Assembly (NCBI RefSeq): GCF_047238345.1
Contig: NZ_JBDFMQ010000001.1
Coordinates: 1,736,001-1,800,000, forward strand
Direction of reading: 5' to 3'
Source: Shouchella sp047238345
GTDB lineage: Bacteria > Bacillota > Bacilli > Bacillales > Bacillaceae_D
DNA length: 64,000 nt
Made by a program: the position numbers and the translations under genes
Part shown: one piece after another, positions 8,846 through 18,632 of the stretch
Layout: every line of letters starts with the position of its first letter
Numbering within the stretch: the first letter of the stretch is position 1
Notes under the pieces: generated by a model
Seen by the model: only the letters and a program-made list of their open reading frames with translations
What the model was told of the DNA's origin: nothing
Databases searched by the model: none

Positions 8846-9982
8846 ATGAGCCATGTAGAATTAGTAAATGTTTGCAAGAGTTATGATGGACAACTTTTTG
8901 CAGTCGAAGACGTACAAGTTTCGATAGGTGAAGGGGAGTTTTTTATTCTGGTCGGCCCTTCAGGTTGTGGAAAAAGCACATTGTTAAGAATGATAGCGGG
9001 TCTCGAACAGATTAGTGCTGGTGAGATAAAGCTCCATAATCAATTAGCTAATCACTTATTACCTAATGAAAGGCAACTATCGATGGTGTTTCAAAACTAT
9101 GCGCTTTATCCGCATCTAACCGTAGAAGAGAATATTTTATTTGGCTTAAAAGTTAGAAAAGTAAAAAAGGAAGAGCGGAAGAAGCGTTGTCTTGATGCTG
9201 CAAACATGCTTGGCTTAACTGCATATTTAGACAGAAAGCCAAAGGAATTATCTGGTGGTCAACGTCAGCGTGTCGCTTTAGCGAGAGCTGTTGTAAGTCA
9301 GGCGAAGCTATGCTTAATGGATGAGCCACTCTCTAATTTAGATGCAAAATTGCGCGGGCAAATGCGATTGGAAATTCGTCAACTCCAAAAAAAGATTGGC
9401 ATGACGCTGGTTTATGTGACGCATGATCAAGTCGAGGCGATGACAATGGGCGATCGCATGATGGTTATGCGTGATGGTCTTGTCCAACAGATTGGTAGCC
9501 CGATAGAAATCTATAATCAACCTGCCAACCGTTTTGTTGCAACATTTATTGGTGCTCCACCTATGAATGTTATTCGAGCTTCTGTCGACCGAATTCATCA
9601 ACAGTTACATATCGGAGCGAATCATACCTTTCAACTTACAGAGAGTGAAATGGGGAAAATTTCTAGAGATGCCGTCTTTGTTGGTGTACGTCCAGAGCAC
9701 TTAGTCATGGGACGTGCAGGAAAAGAGGCGTATTCTTTGCAAGCAACACTTGTAAATAGTGAACTTCTTGGTAGTGAAACGATGGTTTCTTTCTATGTTG
9801 GCGAAGCATTATGGAAGGCTAAATGGAGCGGACAATGGCCCATTCTCCCTGGAGAACGGATCACAATCTCATTTCCGAGAGAGCAGCTGTTTCTTTTTGA
9901 CGCTGAAACGGAAGAAACGATCTTAGCTCCACTCACACATACGGAGTTGAAAACTGAGGTGAGGCAGATTGAATTTAGCTGA
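8846..9982 (+). CDS. ugpC: ABC transporter ATP-binding protein, UgpC/MalK type
   Basis: The protein has Walker A GPSGCGKST, Q-loop FQNYALYP, signature LSGGQRQR, Walker B LCLMDEP, and a C-terminal TOBE/MalK-like region (about 240-360). It is the ATPase for the two permeases and binding protein downstream. The ATG at 8846 gives the family N-terminus (SHVELVNVCKSYDG) and follows AGGAGG at 8829-8834. A GTG at 8807 is the alternative, 13 codons longer. A strong ribosome site at about 8787-8793 serves only a three-codon frame, ATG AGA AAG TGA, just before that GTG. The assignment to glycerol-3-phosphate rests on the binding protein. Confidence 0.85.
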   Translation: MSHVELVNVCKSYDGQLFAVEDVQVSIGEGEFFILVGPSGCGKSTLLRMIAGLEQISAGEIKLHNQLANHLLPNERQLSMVFQNYALYPHLTVEENILFGLKVRKVKKEERKKRCLDAANMLGLTAYLDRKPKELSGGQRQRVALARAVVSQAKLCLMDEPLSNLDAKLRGQMRLEIRQLQKKIGMTLVYVTHDQVEAMTMGDRMMVMRDGLVQQIGSPIEIYNQPANRFVATFIGAPPMNVIRASVDRIHQQLHIGANHTFQLTESEMGKISRDAVFVGVRPEHLVMGRAGKEAYSLQATLVNSELLGSETMVSFYVGEALWKAKWSGQWPILPGERITISFPREQLFLFDAETEETILAPLTHTELKTEVRQIEFS

Positions 9983-10916
9983 AACACATCGTGTTGAAAC
10001 GAAAATCAGAGAAGGGAAGATTGTCCAAAAGACAGGGTTTTGGAAGCGTACGGGGAACGCTCGTTTTGCGTTTATCTACTTATTTCCATCGCTTCTCCTT
10101 TTTTCTGTGTTTTTATTTTATCCAATGATTCGCACGCTGTATTTAAGTTTTTTCCTAACTGATTCGCAAGGCGAGCCCTCATTGTTCGTCGCGTTTGAAA
10201 ATTATCTTTATCTATTTCAATCAACTTCATTTCAGAAAAGTATAGGTTCTACATTGCTTTTTGTTCTTTACACGGTACCAATTGGTGTGCTAATTGCACT
10301 TAGTTTAGCGTTATTAGCAAATGAGAAATTAAAAGGAATCAGCATATTTCGAACAATATTTTCTTCAACGCTAGGGATGTCTGTCGCAGCATCAGCAGTC
10401 ATCTGGTTGTTTTTATTTCATCCATCTGTCGGTATGTTAAACACGATCTTACAGTCTATCGGATTGTCGCCTATTCCGTGGCTATTAGATCCTACATGGG
10501 CACTTATTTCAATTGCCATCACAACGATTTGGATGAATACGGGGTTTTCCTTTCTTATTCTATTAGGAGGACTGCAAAACATTGATCAATCGCTCTATGA
10601 AAGTGCACGAATTGACGGTGCATCGTACACTTATAAATTACGACGCATTACAATTCCGATGCTGTCGCCAACATTGTTTTTCATTTTTACAATTACGTTT
10701 ATTAACTCGTTTCAATCGTTTGGACAAGTTGATTTACTAACAGGTGGCGGCCCCGCAGAGTCTACAAACCTAATTGTGTATTCAATTTATCAAGATGCCT
10801 TTATCAACTATCAATTCGGAACGGCGAGCGCACAAGCCGTGTTGTTATTTTTGTTTGTGTTTGTACTGACATTTATCCAATTTCGATTTGGTGAAAAGAA
10901 GGTGCATTACCAATGA
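9969..10916 (+). CDS. ugpA: Sugar/glycerol-3-phosphate ABC permease, UgpA type
   Basis: This 315-residue MalF/UgpA-family permease has six predicted helices. The EAA-like cytoplasmic loop reads ESARIDGASYTYKLRRITIP near residues 215-235 and would contact the ATPase. It starts at TTG 9969 after GAGGTGAGG and overlaps the ATPase gene by 14 bp. TGA/ATG overlap with the next gene shows the operon is continuous. Confidence 0.87.
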   Translation: MNLAETHRVETKIREGKIVQKTGFWKRTGNARFAFIYLFPSLLLFSVFLFYPMIRTLYLSFFLTDSQGEPSLFVAFENYLYLFQSTSFQKSIGSTLLFVLYTVPIGVLIALSLALLANEKLKGISIFRTIFSSTLGMSVAASAVIWLFLFHPSVGMLNTILQSIGLSPIPWLLDPTWALISIAITTIWMNTGFSFLILLGGLQNIDQSLYESARIDGASYTYKLRRITIPMLSPTLFFIFTITFINSFQSFGQVDLLTGGGPAESTNLIVYSIYQDAFINYQFGTASAQAVLLFLFVFVLTFIQFRFGEKKVHYQ

Positions 10917-11725
10917 AGCTAGCCAAAAACTTTAGTTTATATATCCTGCTCACATGTGCTGCGCTCATCTTTTTCTTCCCAATTATATATGCTGTGCTCG
11001 TTAGTTTTATGGGGAGTAGCGACGTCATGAATCGTTCTTTTATACCGACAACTTTTGAGTGGAACAATTACGTGCGTGTCTTTCAAACTGTTCCATTAAT
11101 TCAATATTTACTGAATAGTTTCATCGTGTCACTTGTTGTTATGATTGGGCAATTAATTGTCTGTTCTCTAGCTGCGTTTGTGTTTGCTTTTATCCCTTTT
11201 AAAGGCAGAGGTTTCATTTTTGCCCTCTTTTTATCTACATTAATGATTCCTTGGGAGGCTGCCATTATTCCAAATTTCTTAACGATACAAAGCTTAGGAT
11301 GGTTAAATTCTTACTTAAGTTTAACGATTCCGTTCTTTGCTTTAGCGTTTGGGACCTTTCTTTTGAGGCAGCATTTTAAGACGATCCCCCATGAGTTACA
11401 TGAGGCTTCGCAAGTGGAGGGATTATCAAGGTTTCAATTTTTTTATAAAGTCGTTCTGCCTTATGCAAAAACAAGTCTAGTGACTCTTGGAATTTATAGT
11501 TTCTTGACAACTTGGAATATGTATTTATGGCCGATGCTCGTGACAACAAATGACTCCGTTCGAACGGTGCAGATCGGTTTAAAACAATTGCAAACTGTTG
11601 AAGTTGCTACCGATTGGGGTGTGGTAATGGCGGGCGTCGTAATTGTAATCATTCCAACATTACTCATTCTTTTTATTGGTCAGAAGCAGTTGCAGCAAGG
11701 ATTGACTCAAGGAGCGCTCAAGTAA
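10913..11725 (+). CDS. ugpE: Sugar/glycerol-3-phosphate ABC permease, UgpE type
   Basis: This 270-residue MalG/UgpE-family permease has six helices and the EAA-like loop HEASQVEGLSRFQFFYKVVLP near residues 160-180. Its ATG overlaps the stop of the preceding permease gene in ATGA. The two permeases are expected to form a heterodimeric pore. Confidence 0.87.
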   Translation: MKLAKNFSLYILLTCAALIFFFPIIYAVLVSFMGSSDVMNRSFIPTTFEWNNYVRVFQTVPLIQYLLNSFIVSLVVMIGQLIVCSLAAFVFAFIPFKGRGFIFALFLSTLMIPWEAAIIPNFLTIQSLGWLNSYLSLTIPFFALAFGTFLLRQHFKTIPHELHEASQVEGLSRFQFFYKVVLPYAKTSLVTLGIYSFLTTWNMYLWPMLVTTNDSVRTVQIGLKQLQTVEVATDWGVVMAGVVIVIIPTLLILFIGQKQLQQGLTQGALK

Positions 11726-11747
11726 ATGAATGAAGGGGGAAAAGAAA

Positions 11748-13082
11748 ATGAAGAAAATCATGCCGATCGTGTCTATGGGGTTTTGTGTTAGTTTATTAGC
11801 CGCTTGTGGAGGGTCAGATGAAGCGGCGAGTGATGGAACGTCTCCTCAAGTAACAGATGGCCCTGTTGAAGTTGAATTTTGGCATGGAATGGCAGGTGGA
11901 TTAGGGGAAACGTTAGACGAGCTTGTGCAGGAATATAATGATTCACAAGAGGGTGTCATTATTGTACCGGAGTTTCAAGGGACTTATGAAGAGCTTTTAA
12001 CAAAATTTCGTAGTGTGGGGGGAACTCAGGATTCACCGGGTCTCGTACAAGTATTTGAAATTGGAACAAAGTACATGGCTGAAAGTGGACATGTTACACC
12101 AATTCAAGATTGGATCGATCGTGACGGCTATGATATTACACAACTTGAAGAAAACATTTTGTCTTATTATACAGTTGACGATGATCTGTATTCGATGCCG
12201 TTTAACTCATCGACACCAGCTCTTTATTATAACAAAGATGCATTTACAGAAGCGGGGCTTGATCCAGAACAACCTCCGGAGACGTTAGCTGAAATCAAAG
12301 AAGCAGCAGAGGCTCTGACGAAAGACGGCCAGTATGGGTTTTCGATCTTAGGCTACGGATGGTTCTTTGAACAATTACTCGCCACTCAAGGTGTGGACTA
12401 TGTCAATATGGATAACGGTCGTTCTGGTGATGCGACAGAAGCAACATTTAATGGGGAAGAGGGTCAACGTGTCTTTGAATGGATAAACGATATGCATGAT
12501 GAAGAAACGTTTGGATATTTTGGACAAGTGTGGGATGATATTCGTGCTGCTTTTCAAGCAGAACAAGTTGCAATGATCTTAGACTCCTCAGCTGGAATAA
12601 AAGAAACCGTTGAAACTGCAACATTTGATGTTGGGGTGGGGTTCATTCCTCATGCAGACGAAGCAGAGCGTAACGGCGTAGTGATCGGTGGGGGTTCAAT
12701 TTGGATGGCAAATGGCATTTCTGAAGAAGAGCAAGAAGCTGCATTTGAATTTCTGAAATATTTACAAACACCAGAAGTTCAAGCGGAGTGGCATGTGAAT
12801 ACAGGGTATTTTGCTATTCACCCAGATGCTTACGAACAATCAATTGTACAGCAAGAGCATGAAAACATTCCGCAACTAAGAGCGCCAATTGAACAACTTC
12901 AAGAAACGATCCCTTCTCCAGCAACACAAGGAGCGCTTATCTCCGTATTTCCAGAATCTAGACAACATGTCGTAACAGCATTAGAAAACATGTTGCAAGG
13001 CACAGCCCCTAAAGAGGCCCTTGATCAAGCAGCAGAAGGAACAAATCGCGCAATTGAAGTGTATAACCGATCGAATCAATAA
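11748..13082 (+). CDS. ugpB: ABC substrate-binding lipoprotein, UgpB-like
   Basis: The product has a lipoprotein signal with lipobox LLAAC near residue 20, then an extracellular solute-binding domain. The mature start contains VEFWHGMAGGLGETLDELVQ, closely resembling the E. coli UgpB opening, and VFEIGT and TGYFAIHPDAY further along also match UgpB. This makes sn-glycerol-3-phosphate or a glycerophosphodiester the best guess, not proof. ATG 11748 follows AAGGGGG; an in-frame ATG at 11730 overlaps that site. It is last in the operon, 22 bp after the permease. Confidence 0.82.
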   Translation: MKKIMPIVSMGFCVSLLAACGGSDEAASDGTSPQVTDGPVEVEFWHGMAGGLGETLDELVQEYNDSQEGVIIVPEFQGTYEELLTKFRSVGGTQDSPGLVQVFEIGTKYMAESGHVTPIQDWIDRDGYDITQLEENILSYYTVDDDLYSMPFNSSTPALYYNKDAFTEAGLDPEQPPETLAEIKEAAEALTKDGQYGFSILGYGWFFEQLLATQGVDYVNMDNGRSGDATEATFNGEEGQRVFEWINDMHDEETFGYFGQVWDDIRAAFQAEQVAMILDSSAGIKETVETATFDVGVGFIPHADEAERNGVVIGGGSIWMANGISEEEQEAAFEFLKYLQTPEVQAEWHVNTGYFAIHPDAYEQSIVQQEHENIPQLRAPIEQLQETIPSPATQGALISVFPESRQHVVTALENMLQGTAPKEALDQAAEGTNRAIEVYNRSNQ

Positions 13083-13167
13083 AAAGTTTCCTTAAGGCAA
13101 GAAAATTGTTTACAGGAAAGATTAAAAAGGCTATACTGGTTATACTCCCTTCAAAATAAAGACTGAT

Positions 13168-13207
13168 AAAAAGAGCATCCTCATTCAAATTGAGGATGCT
13201 CTTTTTT
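13168..13207 (+). terminator. Intrinsic terminator of the ugp-like operon
   Basis: AAAGAGCATCCTCA, seven-base loop, TGAGGATGCTCTTT and a T run, about 85 bp after the last stop codon. Confidence 0.9.
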
Positions 13208-13249
13208 GAATCTATTGAATAATTTCATTGACCGTATTCTATACACCAA

Positions 13250-14950
13250 TTATAAAAACAAAGAAACAAGACAACCCCTATTCACATCAACTAACCCGTG
13301 ATCGGTAATCTTTAAAGCCGGACTAACGGGAAGGGAAAGGGTGGAAACCGACATAATCGGGTTGTAATGCTGATAGCCTAAGTCTTTCATTGCTTGTACA
13401 AGCTTTTTGACGTCTTGTCCAACTTCTGCAAGTGGTGCTTCGGAAAGAATACCGCCGACAGGAAGGGGCAGGAAAGCTTTCACGTCATCGTTCTCAACAA
13501 CGCAGAATCCGCCATTGGACTCAATTACCGTATTGGCGGCTTTGACCATGTCTTGAACATTTGTCCCGATCACAAGGAGGTTATGATTATCATGAGAATA
13601 CGTTGTTGCGATGGCGCCGCTCGTGATGATATCGCCAGAAATGAGCCCATGAGCGCGGTTGCCTGTTTGCTTGTGTCGTTCAAATGTGGCAATAAGACGG
13701 CAGTCGGAGCCTTGCCAGTTCAGTACGCCTTCAACACTTGGTAGCGTGACGTTCGTTTCTTTCGTAAAGGTCGAGCCGTCGGCAACGTTCATAACGCGCA
13801 CGGTTTGCGCTTGCTCGGTTTGGATCATGAAGTCTTCTGCTGTTAAAAGCGGCAGGTGAACGCTTTTATAGAAGTGCGCTGGGAATTGGTCAGGTCGTAC
13901 CTGTTGCCCATAATCGACGGATCGTTCAAACACCGAGACGCCGTTTTTATAAACAGCTTGGAAGGTGAAGGGCTGATCTTGCTCGACGATAGAGAAGTCA
14001 GCGATCTTTCCAACGGCGATCGCACCACGGTCAGTCATGTTCATCCGTTTTGCCGGGGTAGCTGTACAAGCATAAATGACGTCTTCGTAACGCATACCAG
14101 CCGCAACGGCTTTTTTCGCTAGAATGTTTAAGTGTCCTTTTTCAAGCAGAACGTCAGTCATAATATCGTCGGTGACAAAGCAAAAATGCTCGCTGACGTC
14201 GTTTTGAATTAAGAACTGCATGACCTCATCCGTCATTGATTTCTCTTGAATTTGTACGAACATCCCCGCTTCAATCCGGGCGCGTAACCCATCTTCCGTC
14301 TGGTGCGTATGATCAGATCCGATGCCCGCTAGCATGATTTGATCGAGCTCCAGACCGGTTAGTTTTGGCACATGGCCTTCAATCGGCGTATCTGGATACG
14401 TCTCACGAAAGTGACTTAAGATCTGATTTGTTTTCGAGTTCGGGTCATTGAGGACATCGACATAATTCATAATCTCCCCAAGGCACTGAATTTGTTCGGT
14501 CGCCATCAGCTCATCGATTTCCTTAATGCCGATTTCGCCACCCGTCGTTTCAAGCGAAGTGGCCGGAACGGAGCTTGGGATCGCGTACATCATATCAACG
14601 GTGCAAAAGTCACTTGCAGAAATCATTGCTCGAACGCCTTCAATTCCGAACACATTCGCCATCTCATGAGGTTCTGGCACAATGGTCGTAACGCCATTTT
14701 GCAAGAGCGCATAAGAGAAGGTTTCCGGTGTAACCATCGAGCTTTCAATATGAAGATGGATGTCAATTAAGCCTGGAATAAGCTGTTTTCCAGCCACATC
14801 AATCGTTTCTTTAGCAGTTATCCCTGCCAGCTCTTCTTTCGTACCAATTCCGACAAAGCGGCCTTCATTAATAGCCACATCGACCGCGCGAAACTGCTTC
14901 GTATACGTGTTATAGACGTGAGCATTTGTCAGTAGCGTTTCAACTTGCAT
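13250..14950 (-). CDS. ade: Adenine deaminase
   Basis: This 566-residue amidohydrolase converts adenine to hypoxanthine and ammonia in the cytosol. Metal-binding HLHIESSM near residues 65-72 and the family motif PEPHEMANVFG near 92-102 are present, and the length matches the Bacillus enzyme. ATG 14950 follows AGGAGG. It is the last gene of a minus-strand operon with an ABC importer and a nucleoside hydrolase, so it most likely processes adenine released from imported nucleosides. Confidence 0.92.
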   Translation of the reverse strand: MQVETLLTNAHVYNTYTKQFRAVDVAINEGRFVGIGTKEELAGITAKETIDVAGKQLIPGLIDIHLHIESSMVTPETFSYALLQNGVTTIVPEPHEMANVFGIEGVRAMISASDFCTVDMMYAIPSSVPATSLETTGGEIGIKEIDELMATEQIQCLGEIMNYVDVLNDPNSKTNQILSHFRETYPDTPIEGHVPKLTGLELDQIMLAGIGSDHTHQTEDGLRARIEAGMFVQIQEKSMTDEVMQFLIQNDVSEHFCFVTDDIMTDVLLEKGHLNILAKKAVAAGMRYEDVIYACTATPAKRMNMTDRGAIAVGKIADFSIVEQDQPFTFQAVYKNGVSVFERSVDYGQQVRPDQFPAHFYKSVHLPLLTAEDFMIQTEQAQTVRVMNVADGSTFTKETNVTLPSVEGVLNWQGSDCRLIATFERHKQTGNRAHGLISGDIITSGAIATTYSHDNHNLLVIGTNVQDMVKAANTVIESNGGFCVVENDDVKAFLPLPVGGILSEAPLAEVGQDVKKLVQAMKDLGYQHYNPIMSVSTLSLPVSPALKITDHGLVDVNRGCLVSLFL

Positions 14951-14961
14951 ATGAATCCTCC

Positions 14962-16017
14962 TTACTGAACCACGACAATTTTGTCTTCTGGGAACAAGAG
15001 CGTCACGGCTGTTCCAATAGCCAGTGGGTGAGCAATTGCCGCATTAACGGTAAACGTTCCAAGTGCCGTTTCAACCGTACATTGGTAGCTGCGACCGAGA
15101 AATGTGCAAATTTTGATCGTACCTGAAACATGATTCGGACGCTCTCCTTGACCAGCTTCCAACAATAGCTGTAAATCATCTGGACGAATCGCCCCCGTCA
15201 TGCCAGATTCGCTGTTTTCGTGTTTTGCAACTTGGAATGTGTGGCTACCTGCCGTCATTAGCAACGTATCGCCTTGTTCTTGACGGTCTGAGAAAGAGAT
15301 GAAGTTTTTAAACCCGATAAATTCAGCCACAAAGCGTGTTTTTGGATAGCGATAAATATGCGCTGGTGTGTGCAGCTGCTCAATTACGCCGTTGTTCATA
15401 ATGGCTACCTGATCGGAAATCGAAAAACATTCTTCTTGGTCGTGGGAAACGTAAACCGTTGTAATGCCCAGTTCCTGCTGAATTCGGCGAATCTCTACGC
15501 GCATGCTTTCACGCAAGTTGGCGTCTAAGTTACTAAGCGGTTCGTCAAACAGCAGCAGATCTGGTTCAATGATTAGCGCCCGGGCAATCGCGACACGCTG
15601 GCGTTGACCACCTGAAAGCTCTTTCGGATAGCGGTTTTCGAACCCGATTAAATTCACAACCTCAAGCACATGCTTGACTCGTTTTTCAATGTCTGCCTTT
15701 GATTGTTTCCGTAGCTTTAAGCCAAATGCGATGTTGTCATAGACCGATAAGTGCGGAAAAAGCGCGTAATTTTGAAAGACGAAGCCAAAGTTCCGTTTCG
15801 AAACCGGCACTTTCGTATAATCATTTCCATCAAAGGTAAAGCGACCTGCTTTGGCATCAATAAAGCCAGCAATCAGTCGGAGCGTCGTCGTTTTACCGCA
15901 GCCGCTTGGGCCAAGCAAGGAGATAAGCTGGCCTTTTTCGATATTGAGCTGAAAATCTTTTAAGATATCTTGCTTTTGATAAGCAACGGTTACTTGATCT
16001 AAAGATAATAAAGTCAT
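14962..16017 (-). CDS. ABC transporter ATP-binding protein, PotA-like
   Basis: Walker A GPSGCGKTT, FVFQNYALFPH, signature LSGGQRQR, Walker B LLLFDEP and a C-terminal TOBE-type region identify a Pot/Fbp-class importer ATPase. The ATG at 16017 has GGAGGATC seven bases upstream; the in-frame ATG at 16038 has no good ribosome site. The gene lies 11 bp before adenine deaminase and after two Pot-type permeases. Homology to the polyamine branch does not fix the substrate, and neighbouring genes suggest a nucleoside or nucleobase. Confidence 0.87.
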   Translation of the reverse strand: MTLLSLDQVTVAYQKQDILKDFQLNIEKGQLISLLGPSGCGKTTTLRLIAGFIDAKAGRFTFDGNDYTKVPVSKRNFGFVFQNYALFPHLSVYDNIAFGLKLRKQSKADIEKRVKHVLEVVNLIGFENRYPKELSGGQRQRVAIARALIIEPDLLLFDEPLSNLDANLRESMRVEIRRIQQELGITTVYVSHDQEECFSISDQVAIMNNGVIEQLHTPAHIYRYPKTRFVAEFIGFKNFISFSDRQEQGDTLLMTAGSHTFQVAKHENSESGMTGAIRPDDLQLLLEAGQGERPNHVSGTIKICTFLGRSYQCTVETALGTFTVNAAIAHPLAIGTAVTLLFPEDKIVVVQ

Positions 16018-16040
16018 TGTCGATCCTCCATCGTTCATAC

Positions 16041-16832
16041 TTAGCGTTTTGTAAAATGTGATAAGCCGACAAGCCGTTCAATCACGAACATAAACAAGGC
16101 GGTGAAAATCATCAGCAGCACGGAAATGGCCGCGACCGTCGGATCAAAGTAATGCTCGACATACGTTAACATTTGAATCGGTAATGTACTGAGGCCTGGT
16201 CCGGTTAAGAAAACAGAGATGTCCACGTTGTTAAACGATTCAAGGAAAGCGATCAGGACACCAGCGATGATTCCCGACTTGATATTAGGAATAATGACGC
16301 GGAAAAAGGCACCGATTCGACTTGAACCTAAATTCATGGCTGCTTCTTCTATTGAGAAATCAAAGTTGGCCATGCTTGAGGCAATGACACGAATGATAAA
16401 CGGCAGCATCAAAATCGTATGGCCAACAAAAAGCGCGGCCTCAAGCGGTAAACTATAGCTGACAATTAAGTAGCGTAAGAACGTGAAACCAAGCACCGTT
16501 CCCGGAATCAAAATCGGTGAGACAAACAGGGCGTTTAACAGTCCTTTACCGCGAAAATCAAAGCGGCTTAAGGCATAGGCAGCAGGAATGCCAAGAAGTA
16601 AAGCACATAAATTACCTAGCAAACTGACAATCATTGAAAGTTTAAACGTGTCCATAAAGGCGGAGACGCCGAAGATATTGCGGTACCATTCAAGCGAAAA
16701 GCCTGTAGGTGGAAACTGGAGCACGCTTGTTGGTTCAAACGAAGCGATAAAAATGATTGCCAGTGGACCGAGCAAAAAGAGAAAGATCGCGAACGTTGTG
16801 ATTCCTAATGCGAGATTCTTTGACTGATTCAT
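16041..16832 (-). CDS. ABC transporter permease, PotC-like
   Basis: This 263-residue inner-membrane permease has six helices. The EAA loop reads EEAAMNLGSSRIGAFFRVI near residues 175-195. The start follows GGAGGCGCTTAAG, which overlaps the stop of the preceding permease gene, so the two are coupled. It pairs with the PotB-like protein. Confidence 0.87.
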   Translation of the reverse strand: MNQSKNLALGITTFAIFLFLLGPLAIIFIASFEPTSVLQFPPTGFSLEWYRNIFGVSAFMDTFKLSMIVSLLGNLCALLLGIPAAYALSRFDFRGKGLLNALFVSPILIPGTVLGFTFLRYLIVSYSLPLEAALFVGHTILMLPFIIRVIASSMANFDFSIEEAAMNLGSSRIGAFFRVIIPNIKSGIIAGVLIAFLESFNNVDISVFLTGPGLSTLPIQMLTYVEHYFDPTVAAISVLLMIFTALFMFVIERLVGLSHFTKR

Positions 16833-16833
16833 C

Positions 16834-17658
16834 TTAAGCGCCTCCTGGATTCAACATCGTTGCGATTTTTTGGAATATGCCGGTGACAACAAACGTCAGT
16901 ACAATCATGATCGTGGCAATCATCGCTGCCGTATTCCAGTCATTTAGTGTAATCGCATTTTGGTAAAGAAAGGTTGAAATCACACGTTGTTGACCACCAA
17001 GTAAAGCCGGTGTGGTATATGCCGTAAAGCTGCCGACAAATACAAGCGTGCTTCCAATTAATAAACCTGGCATACAGAGAGGAAACATTACTTTTAAGAA
17101 AGCTGTTGTTTTTGATGCTCCGAGGCTCTCTGCCGCGCGAATATAGTCAGAATCAATATTTTCCATCACGCCAACAAGGGTGACGATCATGAGCGGTAGG
17201 AACAAATGAACAAGACCAATTGCAACAGCCACTGGTGTGTAGAGAATCGTTAATGGTTCCTGAATGATGCCGATGGATAATAGGAGATCATTCAACAGAC
17301 CGTTTCTTCCTAAAATAATCATCCAGCTAAACGAGCGGACAATTGGACTGACGAGTAAAGGAAAGATCGCCAGCATGAGCAAAAGCGCTTTTTTCGAGCC
17401 GTTGATTTTGGAAATGTAGTAGGCAACGGGGAACGCAAGCACGATGCAGAAAAAGGTCGTTGTTAAGGCGACAAACAGCGTTGTTGTTAAAATATCAAGA
17501 AAATACGCATCCGTTAAAAAGTTCATGTATCCAGCAATCGTAAAGCTGCCATCCTCAAGAAAGGTTGAAGAAATGGTCAGCACGAGTGGGATGATCATAA
17601 AGATTGATAAAAAAAGCAAGCCTGGAAGAAGCAAGAAATAACGTCCAGATCGTTTCAA
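16834..17658 (-). CDS. ABC transporter permease, PotB-like
   Basis: This permease of about 274 residues has six helices and the EAA-type loop IRAAESLGASKTTAFLKVMFP. Two starts are possible: GTG at 17667 or TTG at 17658. TTG is preferred because GAGGTGG lies five bases upstream and gives MKRSGRYFLLLPG; the GTG lies inside that ribosome site. The gene is 25 bp after the nucleoside hydrolase gene. Confidence 0.85.
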   Translation of the reverse strand: MKRSGRYFLLLPGLLFLSIFMIIPLVLTISSTFLEDGSFTIAGYMNFLTDAYFLDILTTTLFVALTTTFFCIVLAFPVAYYISKINGSKKALLLMLAIFPLLVSPIVRSFSWMIILGRNGLLNDLLLSIGIIQEPLTILYTPVAVAIGLVHLFLPLMIVTLVGVMENIDSDYIRAAESLGASKTTAFLKVMFPLCMPGLLIGSTLVFVGSFTAYTTPALLGGQQRVISTFLYQNAITLNDWNTAAMIATIMIVLTFVVTGIFQKIATMLNPGGA

Positions 17659-17683
17659 TACAGCCACCTCATTGCAACACAGG

Positions 17684-18619
17684 TCAGCGCGACCCGTGTT
17701 GGATTGTTGTTAGGAAATAAGATAAAAATGCGTCTGTCTCGAGCGTGAGTGCGACGTGGACATTGGGTTCTTCACCCAACCGGTTTTGCACGTCACAAAT
17801 CGTTTGACCATCGCATAAACGGCTCGTTGTCTCAACGTCTGTGTGAAGTAAGGTCGTTTCACACAGCTCTGGTCGAATCGCATAGGCAACGGCAAGTGGA
17901 TCATGTAAAGCGCATGCTGCTATGCCATTGCGCATCTCGTAGCGCGTCATATAATGCGCCGTGCATTCTTGAATAAACGCTTTTACAGGGGAGTCCCCTA
18001 ATGAGTCGATATGTTCTTTATAAAGCAGCGCTTTGCGCGTCACGTCCAGTCCGATTTGCGTTAAGGACTCGAAGCCCGCTTGCAGTACGATCCGAGCAGC
18101 TTCGGGGTCAACAAACATGTTGTACTCAGCGGTCGGTGTAATGTTGCCGTAAGTGAAGGCTGCTCCACCCATATAGACGACGTTCTGAATGAGTCGTGGG
18201 AGCTCAGGGCATTTCTGTAACGCTAAGGCAAGATTTGTTAACGGACCAGTCATGACAAGGGTGAGCTCACCTGGGAAGCGTGAAGCTTGCGAAATAATAA
18301 AGTCTGGCGCGAATCCTGGTGTCGTAAGCATCGCAGGTTCAATATCTGCTAATGCGCCGCCGAGACCGTTTTCTCCGTGAACTGCTTTTTCAAAATGAGG
18401 CGCACGAAGAAGCGGTCTTGCCGCTCCTTGAACAACAGGCACACGGACATCCGTTAATGCCAAAACGTTTAGCGTGTTTGTGGTTGCTTGCTTAAGTGAC
18501 ACATTTCCATTCACCGTCGTAATACCTACTAATTCGGTGTTCGAATCGTTTGCCGCAAGGAGGATGCCAAGCGCGTCATCAATGCCTGTATCAACATCGA
18601 GCAGAAGCTTCTGTTTCAT
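17684..18619 (-). CDS. Inosine/uridine-preferring nucleoside hydrolase
   Basis: The N-terminal calcium-binding motif DVDTGIDDALG (about residues 6-16) and the later VYMGGA and EYNMFVDPEAA segments define the IunH family, which hydrolyses ribonucleosides to base and ribose. The ATG at 18619 has AAGGAGGT upstream and gives 311 residues, the usual length; frames extending upstream are spurious. Its position between an importer and adenine deaminase suggests cytosolic cleavage of imported purine nucleosides. Base preference cannot be read reliably. Confidence 0.9.
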   Translation of the reverse strand: MKQKLLLDVDTGIDDALGILLAANDSNTELVGITTVNGNVSLKQATTNTLNVLALTDVRVPVVQGAARPLLRAPHFEKAVHGENGLGGALADIEPAMLTTPGFAPDFIISQASRFPGELTLVMTGPLTNLALALQKCPELPRLIQNVVYMGGAAFTYGNITPTAEYNMFVDPEAARIVLQAGFESLTQIGLDVTRKALLYKEHIDSLGDSPVKAFIQECTAHYMTRYEMRNGIAACALHDPLAVAYAIRPELCETTLLHTDVETTSRLCDGQTICDVQNRLGEEPNVHVALTLETDAFLSYFLTTIQHGSR

Positions 18620-18632
18620 TAAAAAAACCTCC

